Under the pieces are notes generated by a model. That model was not told the origin of the DNA. It saw only the letters and a list, made by a program, of their open reading frames with translations, and ran no database searches. From a virus, in the IMG/VR virus record IMGVR_UViG_3300037258_000441, positions 1 through 31,184 of that record: a stretch of DNA of 31,184 nucleotides; one strand, 5' to 3'. Position 1 is the stretch's first letter; the number at the start of each line of letters is the position of its first letter. The position numbers were made by a program, and so were the translations under genes. This document shows, in pieces, positions 21,579-29,256 of this stretch.

Positions 21579-21885
21579 GCTGCGGGCTGTCGCCGTGCGG
21601 TGTGAGGCGGAAGTCGACGTCGGCCTGCACGATGCCGTTGCCAGCGACGCGGGCCTGCAAGCCGGGAAGCACCTCGCGCCAGTCGGGTATCAGGCGCGCG
21701 ACCCGCCGGTAACGCGGGTCGGCCATCTCGTCCGGCAGGCGGAGCGCGATGAACCGGACGGTGGCCAACTCCAGGCGGTGCGGCTCGCTGTGGTGAGCCG
21801 GGAGGCAGCCGGTGCACATGTCCACGCGCGGCGACCACACCCGCTTGCACTCGGGGCACACCCAGCCGGTCGGAACCTCACTCAC
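21571..21885 (-). CDS. zinc-ribbon protein
   Basis: A 104-residue protein starting TGWVCPECKRVWSPRVDMCTGC, a four-cysteine zinc ribbon, then LELATVRFIALRLPDEMADPRYRR and a C-terminal stretch with RLTPHGD. The GTG overlaps the upstream stop (GTGAGTGA). Probably an adaptor or nucleic-acid-binding protein. Confidence 0.75.
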   Translation of the reverse strand: MSEVPTGWVCPECKRVWSPRVDMCTGCLPAHHSEPHRLELATVRFIALRLPDEMADPRYRRVARLIPDWREVLPGLQARVAGNGIVQADVDFRLTPHGDSPQHD

Positions 21886-22258
21886 TGCTGGCGTCTCCCT
21901 CGGTTGCTTCCTCGGCTGCGTCGGCGACGAACAGGATCCGGGTAGCGTCCCACTGGCCGTCCTGCCAGAACTCGCCCTTGACCACCCGGCCGTCCGGGTT
22001 GAGCTCGAACGTGCGGACCCTCGGGCACGCGGGGGTGTTCGGGGCGAAGTGGATGCCGCCGCAAAGGGAGCAGCCCCTCGCCGCGGCTTCCTTCAGCGCC
22101 TCAGTTCGCTCGGTGCCGGTGAGCGCGGGCCGCTGCGGGAACGGGAACCTCGGCGGCCCGCCGATCCCGGCCCGCTCCCGTGCCGCGGCGATCGCCGCCT
22201 CCGCCGCGCCCTCAAGCAGCGGGGCACCCTGCGAACGGGATGCGGCGGGAAAGGTCAC
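21878..22258 (-). CDS. CxxC-containing phage protein
   Basis: A 126-residue protein from a GTG that overlaps the upstream stop (CCGTGACC). The N-terminus is an Ala-rich helix (EGAAEAAIAAARERAG), then GCSLCGGIHFAPNTPACP, a likely zinc site, and VRTFELNPDGRVVKGEFWQDGQWD, a beta-hairpin unit. Earlier ATG codons fall in non-coding frame composition. Function unknown. Confidence 0.7.
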   Translation of the reverse strand: MTFPAASRSQGAPLLEGAAEAAIAAARERAGIGGPPRFPFPQRPALTGTERTEALKEAAARGCSLCGGIHFAPNTPACPRVRTFELNPDGRVVKGEFWQDGQWDATRILFVADAAEEATEGDASSE

Positions 22259-22440
22259 GGCGCGGGCTCTGCGGGCTTCACCACGGCCATCTCGTCGCCG
22301 AAGACCACGATGGCCCGGAACGGGAGGTCGCCGTCGAAGTGCCACTGGTCAAGGACCTGCTGGTACTCGCGTACCTGCCCCGGTGTCCAGTCGGCCATCC
22401 GGATGACCAGCACCTCGCCGGGGCCCAGGACGGTCACCAT
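22255..22440 (-). CDS. small phage protein, N-terminus probably frameshifted
   Basis: 61 residues from ATG 22440 (MVTVLGPGEVLVIRMADWTPGQ...). The same frame stays protein-like upstream (EQAAEFRERWEARKARPRLTPETATRLLRE) but has no ATG, GTG or TTG. A GTG at 22561 with AGGAG five bases upstream lies one base out of frame and stops after 14 codons. The original gene was probably about 101 residues with a single-base insertion, or there is a sequence error. Confidence 0.6.
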   Translation of the reverse strand: MVTVLGPGEVLVIRMADWTPGQVREYQQVLDQWHFDGDLPFRAIVVFGDEMAVVKPAEPAP

Positions 22441-22581
22441 CTCGCGCAGCAGCCTCGTGGCCGTCTCCGGGGTGAGCCGCGGGCGGGCCTTGCGCGCCTC
22501 CCACCGCTCCCGGAACTCAGCCGCCTGCTCCCCGGTCCAGGTCCTGCGCGGTACCGGTCACTCGCTCTCCTCGCTGCTTCT

Positions 22582-22923
22582 TTAAGCGCCGGGGGGATTC
22601 GGCGCTGCCGTCTCGTGACCACAGTCGCCGATGCTGGTGACCAGGCCGACCCTGAAGGCGAACGCTCTGGCCAGGAAGGCGTCAAGATCCTCTATCGCCA
22701 GCTCGCACTGGCCGTACGGCATCCCCTGCAACGGCCCCGGGTCGCGCAGTTCCCCGTCACAGGAAACGACCTGACGGTCATTCAGGCCGTACGAGTCGCG
22801 GATCCACTGCGCGCTGCGCTGGTCTACCGTGACGATCACCCGGCGGTCGGGGTCTTCCCTCAGCCAGCGGACCGCCTCGAAGGTCTTGCCGCCCTGCCTG
22901 CCCCGGATGACGAACGAGGTCAC
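22582..22923 (-). CDS. small P-loop protein after terminase
   Basis: A 113-residue protein from a GTG overlapping the terminase stop (TAGTG). It opens TSFVIRGRQGGKTFEAVRWLRED, with a Walker A-like GRQGGKT, then RRVIVTVDQRSAQWI. It is much shorter than a usual ATPase. It may be a truncated NTPase or a nucleotide-binding packaging accessory. No Walker B motif is clear. Confidence 0.7.
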   Translation of the reverse strand: MTSFVIRGRQGGKTFEAVRWLREDPDRRVIVTVDQRSAQWIRDSYGLNDRQVVSCDGELRDPGPLQGMPYGQCELAIEDLDAFLARAFAFRVGLVTSIGDCGHETAAPNPPGA

Positions 22924-25205
22924 TATGCCGCCTCCGCCTTCGCCCCGCAGTGGGGGCACTTGTCCCGCGGCGTCCCGCCCGGCCCGGCCAGGTACGCCTG
23001 GCCGCACTTCCCGCAGCGCGTCACCCCGTACGCGCCCAGCCACGACCCCGAGATCAGGTCCTTCAGGTCCGTGAACGCCCAAACCAGCGCGTCCAGCCGG
23101 TCCGGCGACTCCGGGTCCAGCGGCGACCACGAGCACAGCTGGTCCTCCAGCTGCGGGAACGACCCCAGGTGATGCACCCGGTGCTGCTCGTACAGCGCCG
23201 AGATCGGCTCGGCGCGGGTCTGCTTGCCCCGCGTCGCGCTGACCGCCTTGTACGCGATCCCCGGGTCGACCACGCGCAGCAGGGTGCCGATGTAGTCGCC
23301 GCCGTTGTTCACCTCGGCGACCACCCGGTCCGCCTTGTGCCCCGCGAACGCGTCGGCGACCTTCCGCATCACCACCTGCGGGGTGCCCCGCAGCGTGTAG
23401 TCGGCCAGCACGTACCCCTGACCGTCACGGCCGGCCCCGCACACGACAATGCCCGTCTCCGCCGACGACTCCCCGTCGCTCACCGCCGGGTCGACCCCGA
23501 CCACCACCCGGATCATGTCCGGCAGCGGGGCGGCAGGCCCGCGGTCCGCGTCGATCCAGTCACGCCGCCACAAGGCATCCTCGCGATCGTCGAGCAGCTC
23601 CGCGTCAAGCTCCTGCCGGCCGAGCCGGGTGCCAACAAGCGGGGCGATCACCTGCGCCCTGTAGGTCTCCGACAGGTTCGCCAGGTTGTCGGTGGTCCGC
23701 CCGCGGGTGATGACCGTGTACGGGCGCTGGATCAGCCCGGCCCGCGCCGGGTCCGGGTCCTGCGTCCTCAGCAGCGCCACCGGGCGGGGAGTGGTGGCGA
23801 CGCAGATCTGCGTCCGGTACTCGCCATCCCAGCCGCGACGCGCGGGCAGCCTTGTCGCGATGAGCAGGTTCGACCACGTGGTGTCGGTGATCGTGCCCTT
23901 GTTGGCGTCAGTCCAGAACGCCGCCTCGTCGCAGTTGTGGACTAGGACGTCATCGGCGAAGTACTCGTGCTCGCCCTCAACCGTCAGGTTGTAGACGCGG
24001 CCAGCGAGCCCCGAGGTTGACACACCGCTGACTGCAGAATCGCACCCACGAGCGGGCCTCGAACCCGGTCCCGCACTGCTCGCACTGGTGGACGGTGAGG
24101 ACTCGGCTCGCCTCGGCCACCTTGACCTTGCACGGGGCGCAGTACCAGGCGGGGCGCCCGTTGGTTGAGTGCTCGAACTCGTGCCCGCAGTTCCGGCACT
24201 CGCTGACCGCGCGGGCCTCTGCGTGGTGCTTGCGGTGCCGTGATCCGGTGACGGCCTGCAGGTTCTCGAGCCGGTCATCGCCGGGAACGTGGTTGAGGTG
24301 GTGGACGTGGACGCTGCCGGGGATCGGCCCGTGGGCCTGCTCCCAGACCTCGCGGTGGCGCCAGATCTTCTTCCCGCCCGCGTACCGGTAGAAGTACCCT
24401 CGCGGGTCAGCCTTCCATCGTCCGTCCACGTAAACAGGGTATCAGTGCTGCCCAGTTCCCCAAGCGGCACCCATGCCCGGTTCGCCGTCCAGACCGGGTG
24501 CTCAAGCGTCCCCGTCAGGGTGCGCCCGTCCCCGTGGTGAACCGTGGCAAGCGGTGCCCAGCGCGAGCCGGTGCGCAGCACCCGCCGGGCACCACGCCGC
24601 GTCATGACGAGGTCGCCAGGGCTTAGCGCCTCGATCGGCTGCTGGCCGCCGGGGGCCCTGATGAGCGTCCCGGCCGGGAAGCACCAGGCGAAATGGTGCT
24701 GGGGGCCGCGCAGGCGCCGGGGCTTCTCCGACGAAAAGGTCTTGAACCGGGAGCCGTTCGCCAGGTAAAGCTCGCCGAGCGACCGGTTCCACGCCGTGTC
24801 CTGCGACCCGCCGCGAAGCTCCGAGTCGTCAACGCAGGCCAGCAGGCCCGACTCGCCTTCCACCATCGTGTCCCGGGCGTCGGCGATCGTCGCCGCGACC
24901 AGGGCGATCCGGCACCGCGGGTAGCGGCGGCCCTTCGCCACCGACCATTCGGCGGCAGTGCGGGACTTTCCCCAGCCCCGGCCGGCCATGATCAGCCAGA
25001 CGAGCCAGTCCCCGGGCGGGGGCAGCTGGTCGGGGCGCGCGGCCCGTTCCCACGGGGTGCGGGCGATGCCGGCGTCGTCGTCATCGGAGTCCAGGACGTC
25101 CAGGAGCCGGGCCCGCTCTTCGGGCTCAAGCCTCCCGAGGAACTCCCGGCGCTGCGCCGGGGTTGCCGAGAGCCACCTCGTCCGCAAGGTTGAGGAGGCG
25201 GGCAT
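22923..25205 (-). CDS. terminase large subunit, interrupted by an intein
   Basis: A 760-residue precursor of the packaging motor. Walker A MAGRGWGKS lies near residue 75. The ATPase continues to RLRGPQHHFAW, then an intein of 250 residues, and resumes at CDEAAFW, the Walker B glutamate motif. The C-terminal nuclease has VVGVDPAVSDGESS and VVAEVNNGGDYI. The end has a CGKCGQAYL...KCPHCG zinc ribbon. I chose the ATG at 25205 (GAAGAG upstream), which overlaps the small subunit by 80 bases; sequence further upstream is a shadow of that gene. Packaging requires intein removal. Confidence 0.9.
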   Translation of the reverse strand: MPASSTLRTRWLSATPAQRREFLGRLEPEERARLLDVLDSDDDDAGIARTPWERAARPDQLPPPGDWLVWLIMAGRGWGKSRTAAEWSVAKGRRYPRCRIALVAATIADARDTMVEGESGLLACVDDSELRGGSQDTAWNRSLGELYLANGSRFKTFSSEKPRRLRGPQHHFAWCFPAGTLIRAPGGQQPIEALSPGDLVMTRRGARRVLRTGSRWAPLATVHHGDGRTLTGTLEHPVWTANRAWVPLGELGSTDTLFTWTDDGRLTREGTSTGTRAGRRSGATARSGSRPTGRSPAASTSTTSTTFPAMTGSRTCRPSPDHGTASTTQRPARSASAGTAGTSSSTQPTGAPPGTAPRARSRWPRRAESSPSTSASSAGPGSRPARGCDSAVSGVSTSGLAGRVYNLTVEGEHEYFADDVLVHNCDEAAFWTDANKGTITDTTWSNLLIATRLPARRGWDGEYRTQICVATTPRPVALLRTQDPDPARAGLIQRPYTVITRGRTTDNLANLSETYRAQVIAPLVGTRLGRQELDAELLDDREDALWRRDWIDADRGPAAPLPDMIRVVVGVDPAVSDGESSAETGIVVCGAGRDGQGYVLADYTLRGTPQVVMRKVADAFAGHKADRVVAEVNNGGDYIGTLLRVVDPGIAYKAVSATRGKQTRAEPISALYEQHRVHHLGSFPQLEDQLCSWSPLDPESPDRLDALVWAFTDLKDLISGSWLGAYGVTRCGKCGQAYLAGPGGTPRDKCPHCGAKAEAA
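23934..24683 (-). other. intein in the terminase Walker B motif
   Basis: 750 bases, 250 codons in the terminase frame. It starts at Cys (CFPAGTLIRAPGG), has the block B motif GTLEHPVWT with its TxxH, and ends EHEYFADDVLVHN before extein Cys. These are the residues needed for splicing. The middle third in this frame is low-complexity Ser/Thr/Arg/Pro, while a neighbouring frame encodes an HNH nuclease. Confidence 0.9.
23977..24429 (-). CDS. HNH endonuclease nested out of frame inside the intein
   Basis: 150 codons in the -1 frame relative to the terminase. It begins DGRWKADPRGYFYRYAGG, then KKIWRHREVWEQAHG and the HNH core VHVHHLNHVPGDDRLENLQAV, followed by two C-x2-C pairs (CRNCGHE, CAPC) and CEQCG...RFCSQRC. 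The first possible start is a GTG at 24429; a TGA lies four codons upstream in the same frame. No ribosome site is visible, so it may be made by reinitiation or a frameshift, or may be a decayed fusion. It is the expected homing partner of the intein. Confidence 0.78.
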   Translation of the reverse strand: MDGRWKADPRGYFYRYAGGKKIWRHREVWEQAHGPIPGSVHVHHLNHVPGDDRLENLQAVTGSRHRKHHAEARAVSECRNCGHEFEHSTNGRPAWYCAPCKVKVAEASRVLTVHQCEQCGTGFEARSWVRFCSQRCVNLGARWPRLQPDG

Positions 25206-25611
25206 CGATCTCTTCAATCTGGCGGACCTCATGCCGGACAGGCGCGTAGGCGCCGAGGATCTTCGCGATCTCCTGGTCGATCCTGACGATCCGGTCGATC
25301 GCGGCCAGGACCGGCGCGTCATCGGGGACCGGCGTGCCGTCAAGCTTGACGGCCTGGCCGTTGGAGATCGTGATGTGGCTGGCGTCGAGGACCGCCCAGG
25401 CGGCCTGCTTCGCCGCGTTCAGGTCCATCAGCAGCAGGGACTTGGCTTCTTCCCTGGTCTCCCGGACGTCGGCGGCCAGCGCCCGCTCGCATGCCTTGCG
25501 GGCCGCGGACTTGTCGCCGTAGCCCATCTCGTTGGCGATCCGCTGGTACGTCCAGCCGCGGGCACGGTAGACAAGCGCCTCGGCGTCGCGGACGGCGTTA
25601 CGGGGGGGCAT
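25126..25611 (-). CDS. terminase small subunit
   Basis: A 161-residue protein. The N-terminal third has an HTH (RGWTYQRIANEMGYGDKSAARKAC) that would bind the packaging site. The central and C-terminal parts are helical (DRIVRIDQEIAKILG...) for ring assembly. The ATG is preceded by GGGTGGGA. It overlaps the large subunit start, the usual terminase order. Confidence 0.82.
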   Translation of the reverse strand: MPPRNAVRDAEALVYRARGWTYQRIANEMGYGDKSAARKACERALAADVRETREEAKSLLLMDLNAAKQAAWAVLDASHITISNGQAVKLDGTPVPDDAPVLAAIDRIVRIDQEIAKILGAYAPVRHEVRQIEEIDARLLNLADEVALGNPGAAPGVPREA

Positions 25612-25660
25612 CGTGTCCCACCCCCATAGGTGTCCCGGAAAGTGTCCTGGGCCGTCGCGG

Positions 25661-25906
25661 TCAGGCTGCTGTCCGCTGGCGTAGCTGCCTGGGGTCTATC
25701 CCGCTTGCGTCGATGCCGTGCTGGCGGACGAGCTCCTCCGCGGCGCGGACTGCTTCAGCGGTGTGGAGGGGATAGCCGCGCTCGTCCAGGCCCTGGGGGG
25801 CGAGGAAGCCGCGCTGCCGCCACTTGCGGATGAGCCATGCCCTGACGCCGATCAGCCGGGCGGCCTCGGGGGTGGTGAGCATGCCTGAGGGGTGGGCGGG
25901 GACCAT
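25661..25906 (-). CDS. MerR/excisionase-like helix-turn-helix protein
   Basis: An 81-residue protein with LTTPEAARLIGVRAWLIRKWRQRGFLAP, a MerR-type HTH common in excisionases and phage regulators, then ERGYPLHTAEAVRAAEELVRQHG. I took the ATG at 25906 (AGGTGG four bases upstream); an ATG at 25882 is possible. It may control the terminase-proximal operon. The bases between it and the next gene upstream contain a CCCC-ATTGAC-GGGG hairpin and no gene. Confidence 0.75.
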   Translation of the reverse strand: MVPAHPSGMLTTPEAARLIGVRAWLIRKWRQRGFLAPQGLDERGYPLHTAEAVRAAEELVRQHGIDASGIDPRQLRQRTAA

Positions 25907-26008
25907 GGCCACCTGCCCTGAAACTGCGAAAGTCCCCGGGTGCGAGGCACTCCGGAGACACGTGTAGCTACGGGGGACAGTGTGACACCCCATTGACGGG
26001 GATGCAAA

Positions 26009-27256
26009 TCAGGCCGCGGTCGCGGTGTGGCGTGCGGGGTCCGCGGCCCTGCACCTGCAGCGCTTCCACTGGCAGGAGCCGCAGTCGTCCCTCTGGCAGT
26101 GCCTGCACGTGTGGATGATCCCCGATCCTGGCGCCCACGTGGCGTACCTGGTGACGTGGGCGCCGTACTCCTTGCGGGTCATGACGTCGCCGCAGGCCGC
26201 GCACCTGGTGAACGGGGGCGGCCCTTCCCTTGCCTCCTTCTCCGGGTCGGCCTGCGGGGCAGGGAGGACCTCCAGGGTGCCGAAGGCCTCGCAGGCCAGC
26301 CGCCGGCAGGGGACGCCGTCGAGCATGTCGCGGGGGGCCGGGTTCTCCAGGAGGAGCTGCACGGCGGCGGTGCGGAGGTCGATGACGTCCAGGCCGGCGG
26401 CGGCGCCTCCGAGCGGGGTCAGGGCCTGCACCCAGTCGTAGCCGACCCGGACGACGTCCAGGCCGCCGATCTCGTCTTCGACCTCGGCGGGGATGGGCCC
26501 GCCGGGAGGGGGCGGGGCGGTGCCCTGGTGGCGGCACGGCGGCGATGGCTTCCAGTCCAGGGGCAGCCGCTTGCCGCAGGCGGGGCAGGCGAGCTTCTCG
26601 TCCTTGCCGGTCTCCTCGTCGCGGTCGCCTGCGGGCAGCAGCGGGCCGGCGTGGGTGCAGCGGGCCGGCCACCAGTGCTTCCCCGACGGGGACGGGGAGA
26701 CGGGCAGGCCGCAACGGCGGCAGCCTGACGGGCGCGGCGGGGCGAGGGCGTGGCGGGGCGGGTGGAACCACCACGTCCGCAGGGCGTCTGCCGGCGGCAG
26801 GGCCAGCAGGGCGCTGGGCTGGCCGGCGAGGACCCCGCAGTCGTCCGTCACCCGGCCCGCGGTGCCGAACGCCGTCCTCGGCCGGGACAGGGACAGCTGG
26901 GGCACGTCGCGGACCCTCGCCGCCCACGTTCCGAGCATCGCCGCCATGTCCCGCATCAGGGCATCGGCGTCGCCGGACACCAGCACCCGGGAGCCGGGCG
27001 TCACCCGGACCGGCCTCGTGCGGCGGACCGGGTCGACGGACATCTTCTCCAGGCGCCGGTACATCCGCGGGATCTCGCTGGCGAACGCCGCCATCTCCCG
27101 CTGGTCGGCGGGGCACAGGTGCTGGGCGGCGGGGGCCGGGTGCCAGGTGCCCTCATCGTCGCGGACCCTGGCCGAGCAGAAGCCGCCTCTCGCGCATGGC
27201 TCCTGCGTCTCGCCGTCCCGCTGGTAGTCCCGGTAATCCCTGGTGCGCGCCGCCAT
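26009..27256 (-). CDS. multi-zinc-site phage protein
   Basis: A 415-residue protein rich in cysteine pairs: CARGGFC near the N-terminus, CRRCGLP, CPACGKRLP, CAACGDV, and a C-terminal cluster CRHCQRDDCGSCQWKRCRC. Trp/Pro/Arg content is high. The central part (VRVGYDWVQALTPLGGAA) is helical. This architecture is seen in actinophage proteins of unknown function, probably DNA- or RNA-binding. ATG at 27256 with GAGGGG just upstream; an ATG at 27268 is the alternative. Confidence 0.78.
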   Translation of the reverse strand: MAARTRDYRDYQRDGETQEPCARGGFCSARVRDDEGTWHPAPAAQHLCPADQREMAAFASEIPRMYRRLEKMSVDPVRRTRPVRVTPGSRVLVSGDADALMRDMAAMLGTWAARVRDVPQLSLSRPRTAFGTAGRVTDDCGVLAGQPSALLALPPADALRTWWFHPPRHALAPPRPSGCRRCGLPVSPSPSGKHWWPARCTHAGPLLPAGDRDEETGKDEKLACPACGKRLPLDWKPSPPCRHQGTAPPPPGGPIPAEVEDEIGGLDVVRVGYDWVQALTPLGGAAAGLDVIDLRTAAVQLLLENPAPRDMLDGVPCRRLACEAFGTLEVLPAPQADPEKEAREGPPPFTRCAACGDVMTRKEYGAHVTRYATWAPGSGIIHTCRHCQRDDCGSCQWKRCRCRAADPARHTATAA

Positions 27257-27358
27257 GCCCCTCATCATGGGCCACAGTGAGCAGTGGCCGTGACAACGGC
27301 ACGCCAGACAGGACGGCCAGTACGGGCACCCAGTGCCAGAAAGGCCGGTCCTGCAGCG

Positions 27359-27448
27359 TCAGCCCAGGTGGCCAGTGACGCCCAGGACCACGATCACGAT
27401 CAGGAGGGGAACGAACAGGAGCCAGGCGATCAGCGAGTACCAGGTCAC
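27359..27448 (-). CDS. 29-residue single-pass membrane peptide
   Basis: TWYSLIAWLLFVPLLIVIVVLG... is a single hydrophobic helix with a short tail. The GTG overlaps the stop of the DUF2637-type gene (GTGA), so it is coupled to it. Too short for most gene finders. It may assist the membrane complex; function inferred only from context. Confidence 0.6.
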   Translation of the reverse strand: MTWYSLIAWLLFVPLLIVIVVLGVTGHLG

Positions 27449-28470
27449 CCGGAACCACCCTCGCCGGCGCCGCTGCCACCGTCCGCGCCACGGGTCGCGA
27501 GCTGCTTCTTGAAGTCCTGCCCCCACCGCTCGCTACGGCCGCAACGCTCCCCGAGCTCGCGCCCGGTGATGTCCGGCTCGGCGTCCAGGATGGCGAGGGC
27601 TGCGGCCTGCGCGTCGAAGTCCTTCGGGACCGCAGTCTCCGCCGCACTGCGGTTCTTGCCGCCAGCCGCAGCGGCACCGCTGCGGTTTCCCTTCGCGCCC
27701 GCAGTGCGGTCCAGCTTGCGGCCGAGCCGCTCGGCCTTCGATTCGGCGCCCTCTGCCCGGCGCTCCGCCTGCGCGAGGGCTTCGGCCGTGGAGTCGCGGT
27801 CGTCCTGAAGTGCGGAAACCTCGTTGCGCAGCGCGTCAAGCTCCTCGTCCGCCTCGGCCGAGCGTCGTACCGCGGCGTGCGCTTCTGCGGCGGAGCGCGC
27901 CGCGGCTTGCGCGGCTTGCTGCGCCTGCTGGAGCGCGGCGTTGCGGGCGTCCTCTGCGGCCGAGCGGGCCTGCCGTTCTGCGGTCACTGCGGCATCGAAT
28001 GCGGCCTGCCGCTGCGCCTCGGCGAGAGCCTTCGCCTCGGCCTCCGCGGCGAGGTCGGCGGCGCGCGGGCCGTTCATGATGAAGTAGGCGGCGAGGAGTT
28101 CCGCGGCGTCCAGGAGAGCGCCGAACAGGAGCGACCAGTGCGGGGGCGCGGCGTGCAAGACGACGGCCCCGGTGGCGGACGCCGACAGGAACATCGCGCC
28201 GCCCATGATCGCGTAGGCGGTGGCCTTCGCCGGGAGCGGCGCGGCCTTCCACTCGGCGATGATCTCCAGGACGGCCATGGCGATCGCCAGCGGCATGATG
28301 CCGTACAGCCAGGCGAGTTCCCAGGGCATCCCGCCGTAGTGGATCGAGTGGTACACCTGGAAGGCCATCGTGGTGCCGCCCATGGCGAGCGTCACGAACC
28401 ACGCGGCAATCCAGGCGCGGCGAAGAGCACCGCCCTTCCCGGCGGCGGAGTGCGTTCCCATGCCCGTCAT
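27445..28470 (-). CDS. DUF2637/SpdB-like membrane protein with coiled coil
   Basis: A 341-residue protein. Four predicted membrane helices occupy about 18-133 (WIAAWFVTLAMGGTTMAFQV, AWLYGIMPLAIAMAVLEI and two more). The LAWLYGIMPLAIA pattern is typical of DUF2637 proteins found in Streptomyces plasmids and actinophages. Residues about 145-270 form an Ala/Glu/Arg coiled coil, and the end has an HTH-like ITGRELGERCGRSERWG. ATG at 28470 with GAAGGA seven bases upstream; the upstream frame is a shadow. Such proteins accompany TraB-type translocases in plasmid spread, which fits the FtsK-like gene nearby. Confidence 0.8.
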   Translation of the reverse strand: MTGMGTHSAAGKGGALRRAWIAAWFVTLAMGGTTMAFQVYHSIHYGGMPWELAWLYGIMPLAIAMAVLEIIAEWKAAPLPAKATAYAIMGGAMFLSASATGAVVLHAAPPHWSLLFGALLDAAELLAAYFIMNGPRAADLAAEAEAKALAEAQRQAAFDAAVTAERQARSAAEDARNAALQQAQQAAQAAARSAAEAHAAVRRSAEADEELDALRNEVSALQDDRDSTAEALAQAERRAEGAESKAERLGRKLDRTAGAKGNRSGAAAAGGKNRSAAETAVPKDFDAQAAALAILDAEPDITGRELGERCGRSERWGQDFKKQLATRGADGGSGAGEGGSG

Positions 28471-28493
28471 CGTGCCGTCCTTCTCAGTCGTTT

Positions 28494-29090
28494 TCAGGGG
28501 ATTCGGGTAGGGGCGATGAAGTCGCCCGAGTGCGGGAGGACCCCGCCCGCGGCGATGAGCCTGCCCGCGGCCTCGTAGGCCTCGTCCAGGTCGCCGGGCA
28601 GGGAGCGGACGCAGTCGAGGGCGCAGCGGAGCGCGGCGTCGGCCTGGCCGAGGAGGTCCATGCAGGCCTCGCAGTCGGCGGTGACCTGCGCGGCAGCGCG
28701 CTCCCGCAGCCGGGCCTCGTCCAGCTCCTCGCCGGGCGGGGCCTCGCGTGCCGCGGAGGCCGCCTCGCAGCCGGCCTCGATCGCGCGGCTGCGCTCGCCG
28801 CGGGCCGCCGCCCCGGCACCGGTGCACCGTTTCAGCAGGTCAGCGACGTGTGACTCCAGGTTCTCGCCCCATTCGAGGAGCGTCGCCGCGTCCGGGCACG
28901 GCGGCAGCGGCGCGTACAGGGCCGGGATCACGTCAGTGCCGGCCAGCATCAGGGCGGCGCGGACGAGGCTCCTGGTGGCCATCGGGTCCACGCGGGCAGC
29001 CCAGGCGGCAGCGACGGAGGCGGCAGCGCCGAATCCCGGCTCGCGGGCATCGTCGGCGAGCTTCTCGGCGAGGGCAAGCCACCGGCCCAT
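28494..29090 (-). CDS. unknown helical protein
   Basis: A 198-residue mostly helical protein (LALAEKLADDAREPGFGAAASVA...). It has CEACMDLLGQADAALRCALDC, four cysteines in the last third, and no membrane helix. ATG with GGGGGAGGGG three bases upstream, the strongest ribosome site nearby, which makes it the first gene of the operon running toward the terminase. Function unknown. Confidence 0.72.
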   Translation of the reverse strand: MGRWLALAEKLADDAREPGFGAAASVAAAWAARVDPMATRSLVRAALMLAGTDVIPALYAPLPPCPDAATLLEWGENLESHVADLLKRCTGAGAAARGERSRAIEAGCEAASAAREAPPGEELDEARLRERAAAQVTADCEACMDLLGQADAALRCALDCVRSLPGDLDEAYEAAGRLIAAGGVLPHSGDFIAPTRIP

Positions 29091-29127
29091 CAGCCCCTCC
29101 CCCGGTCGCTACGGAGAGTAGGCAAAG

Positions 29128-29227
29128 AACGTGCGGAAACGTGCGGCGGGAAATGAGCGTGGAACGTGCGGCGCACGATCCTCACGCATGCGTGGAGGGG
29201 ACGAAAACGCTCGTTCTGCCGCACGTT
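29128..29227. repeat. iteron-like AACGTGCGG repeats
   Basis: Three direct copies of AACGTGCGG at 29128-29136, 29138-29146 and 29163-29171, plus one inverted copy at 29219-29227. The first two are 10 bp apart, so on the same helix face. They occupy the gap upstream of the operon starting at 29090. Roles could be operator array or replication origin. Confidence 0.7.
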
Positions 29228-29256
29228 TCCGCCGGGAGGACCTGGAGGCACCGTTG

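Noticed and set aside
27153-27361. Further small membrane-type frame (LTLQDRPFWHWVPVLAVLSG...)
   Set aside because: It would need a CTG start and overlaps the next gene by about 100 bases in shadow-like sequence; only its first third looks plausible.
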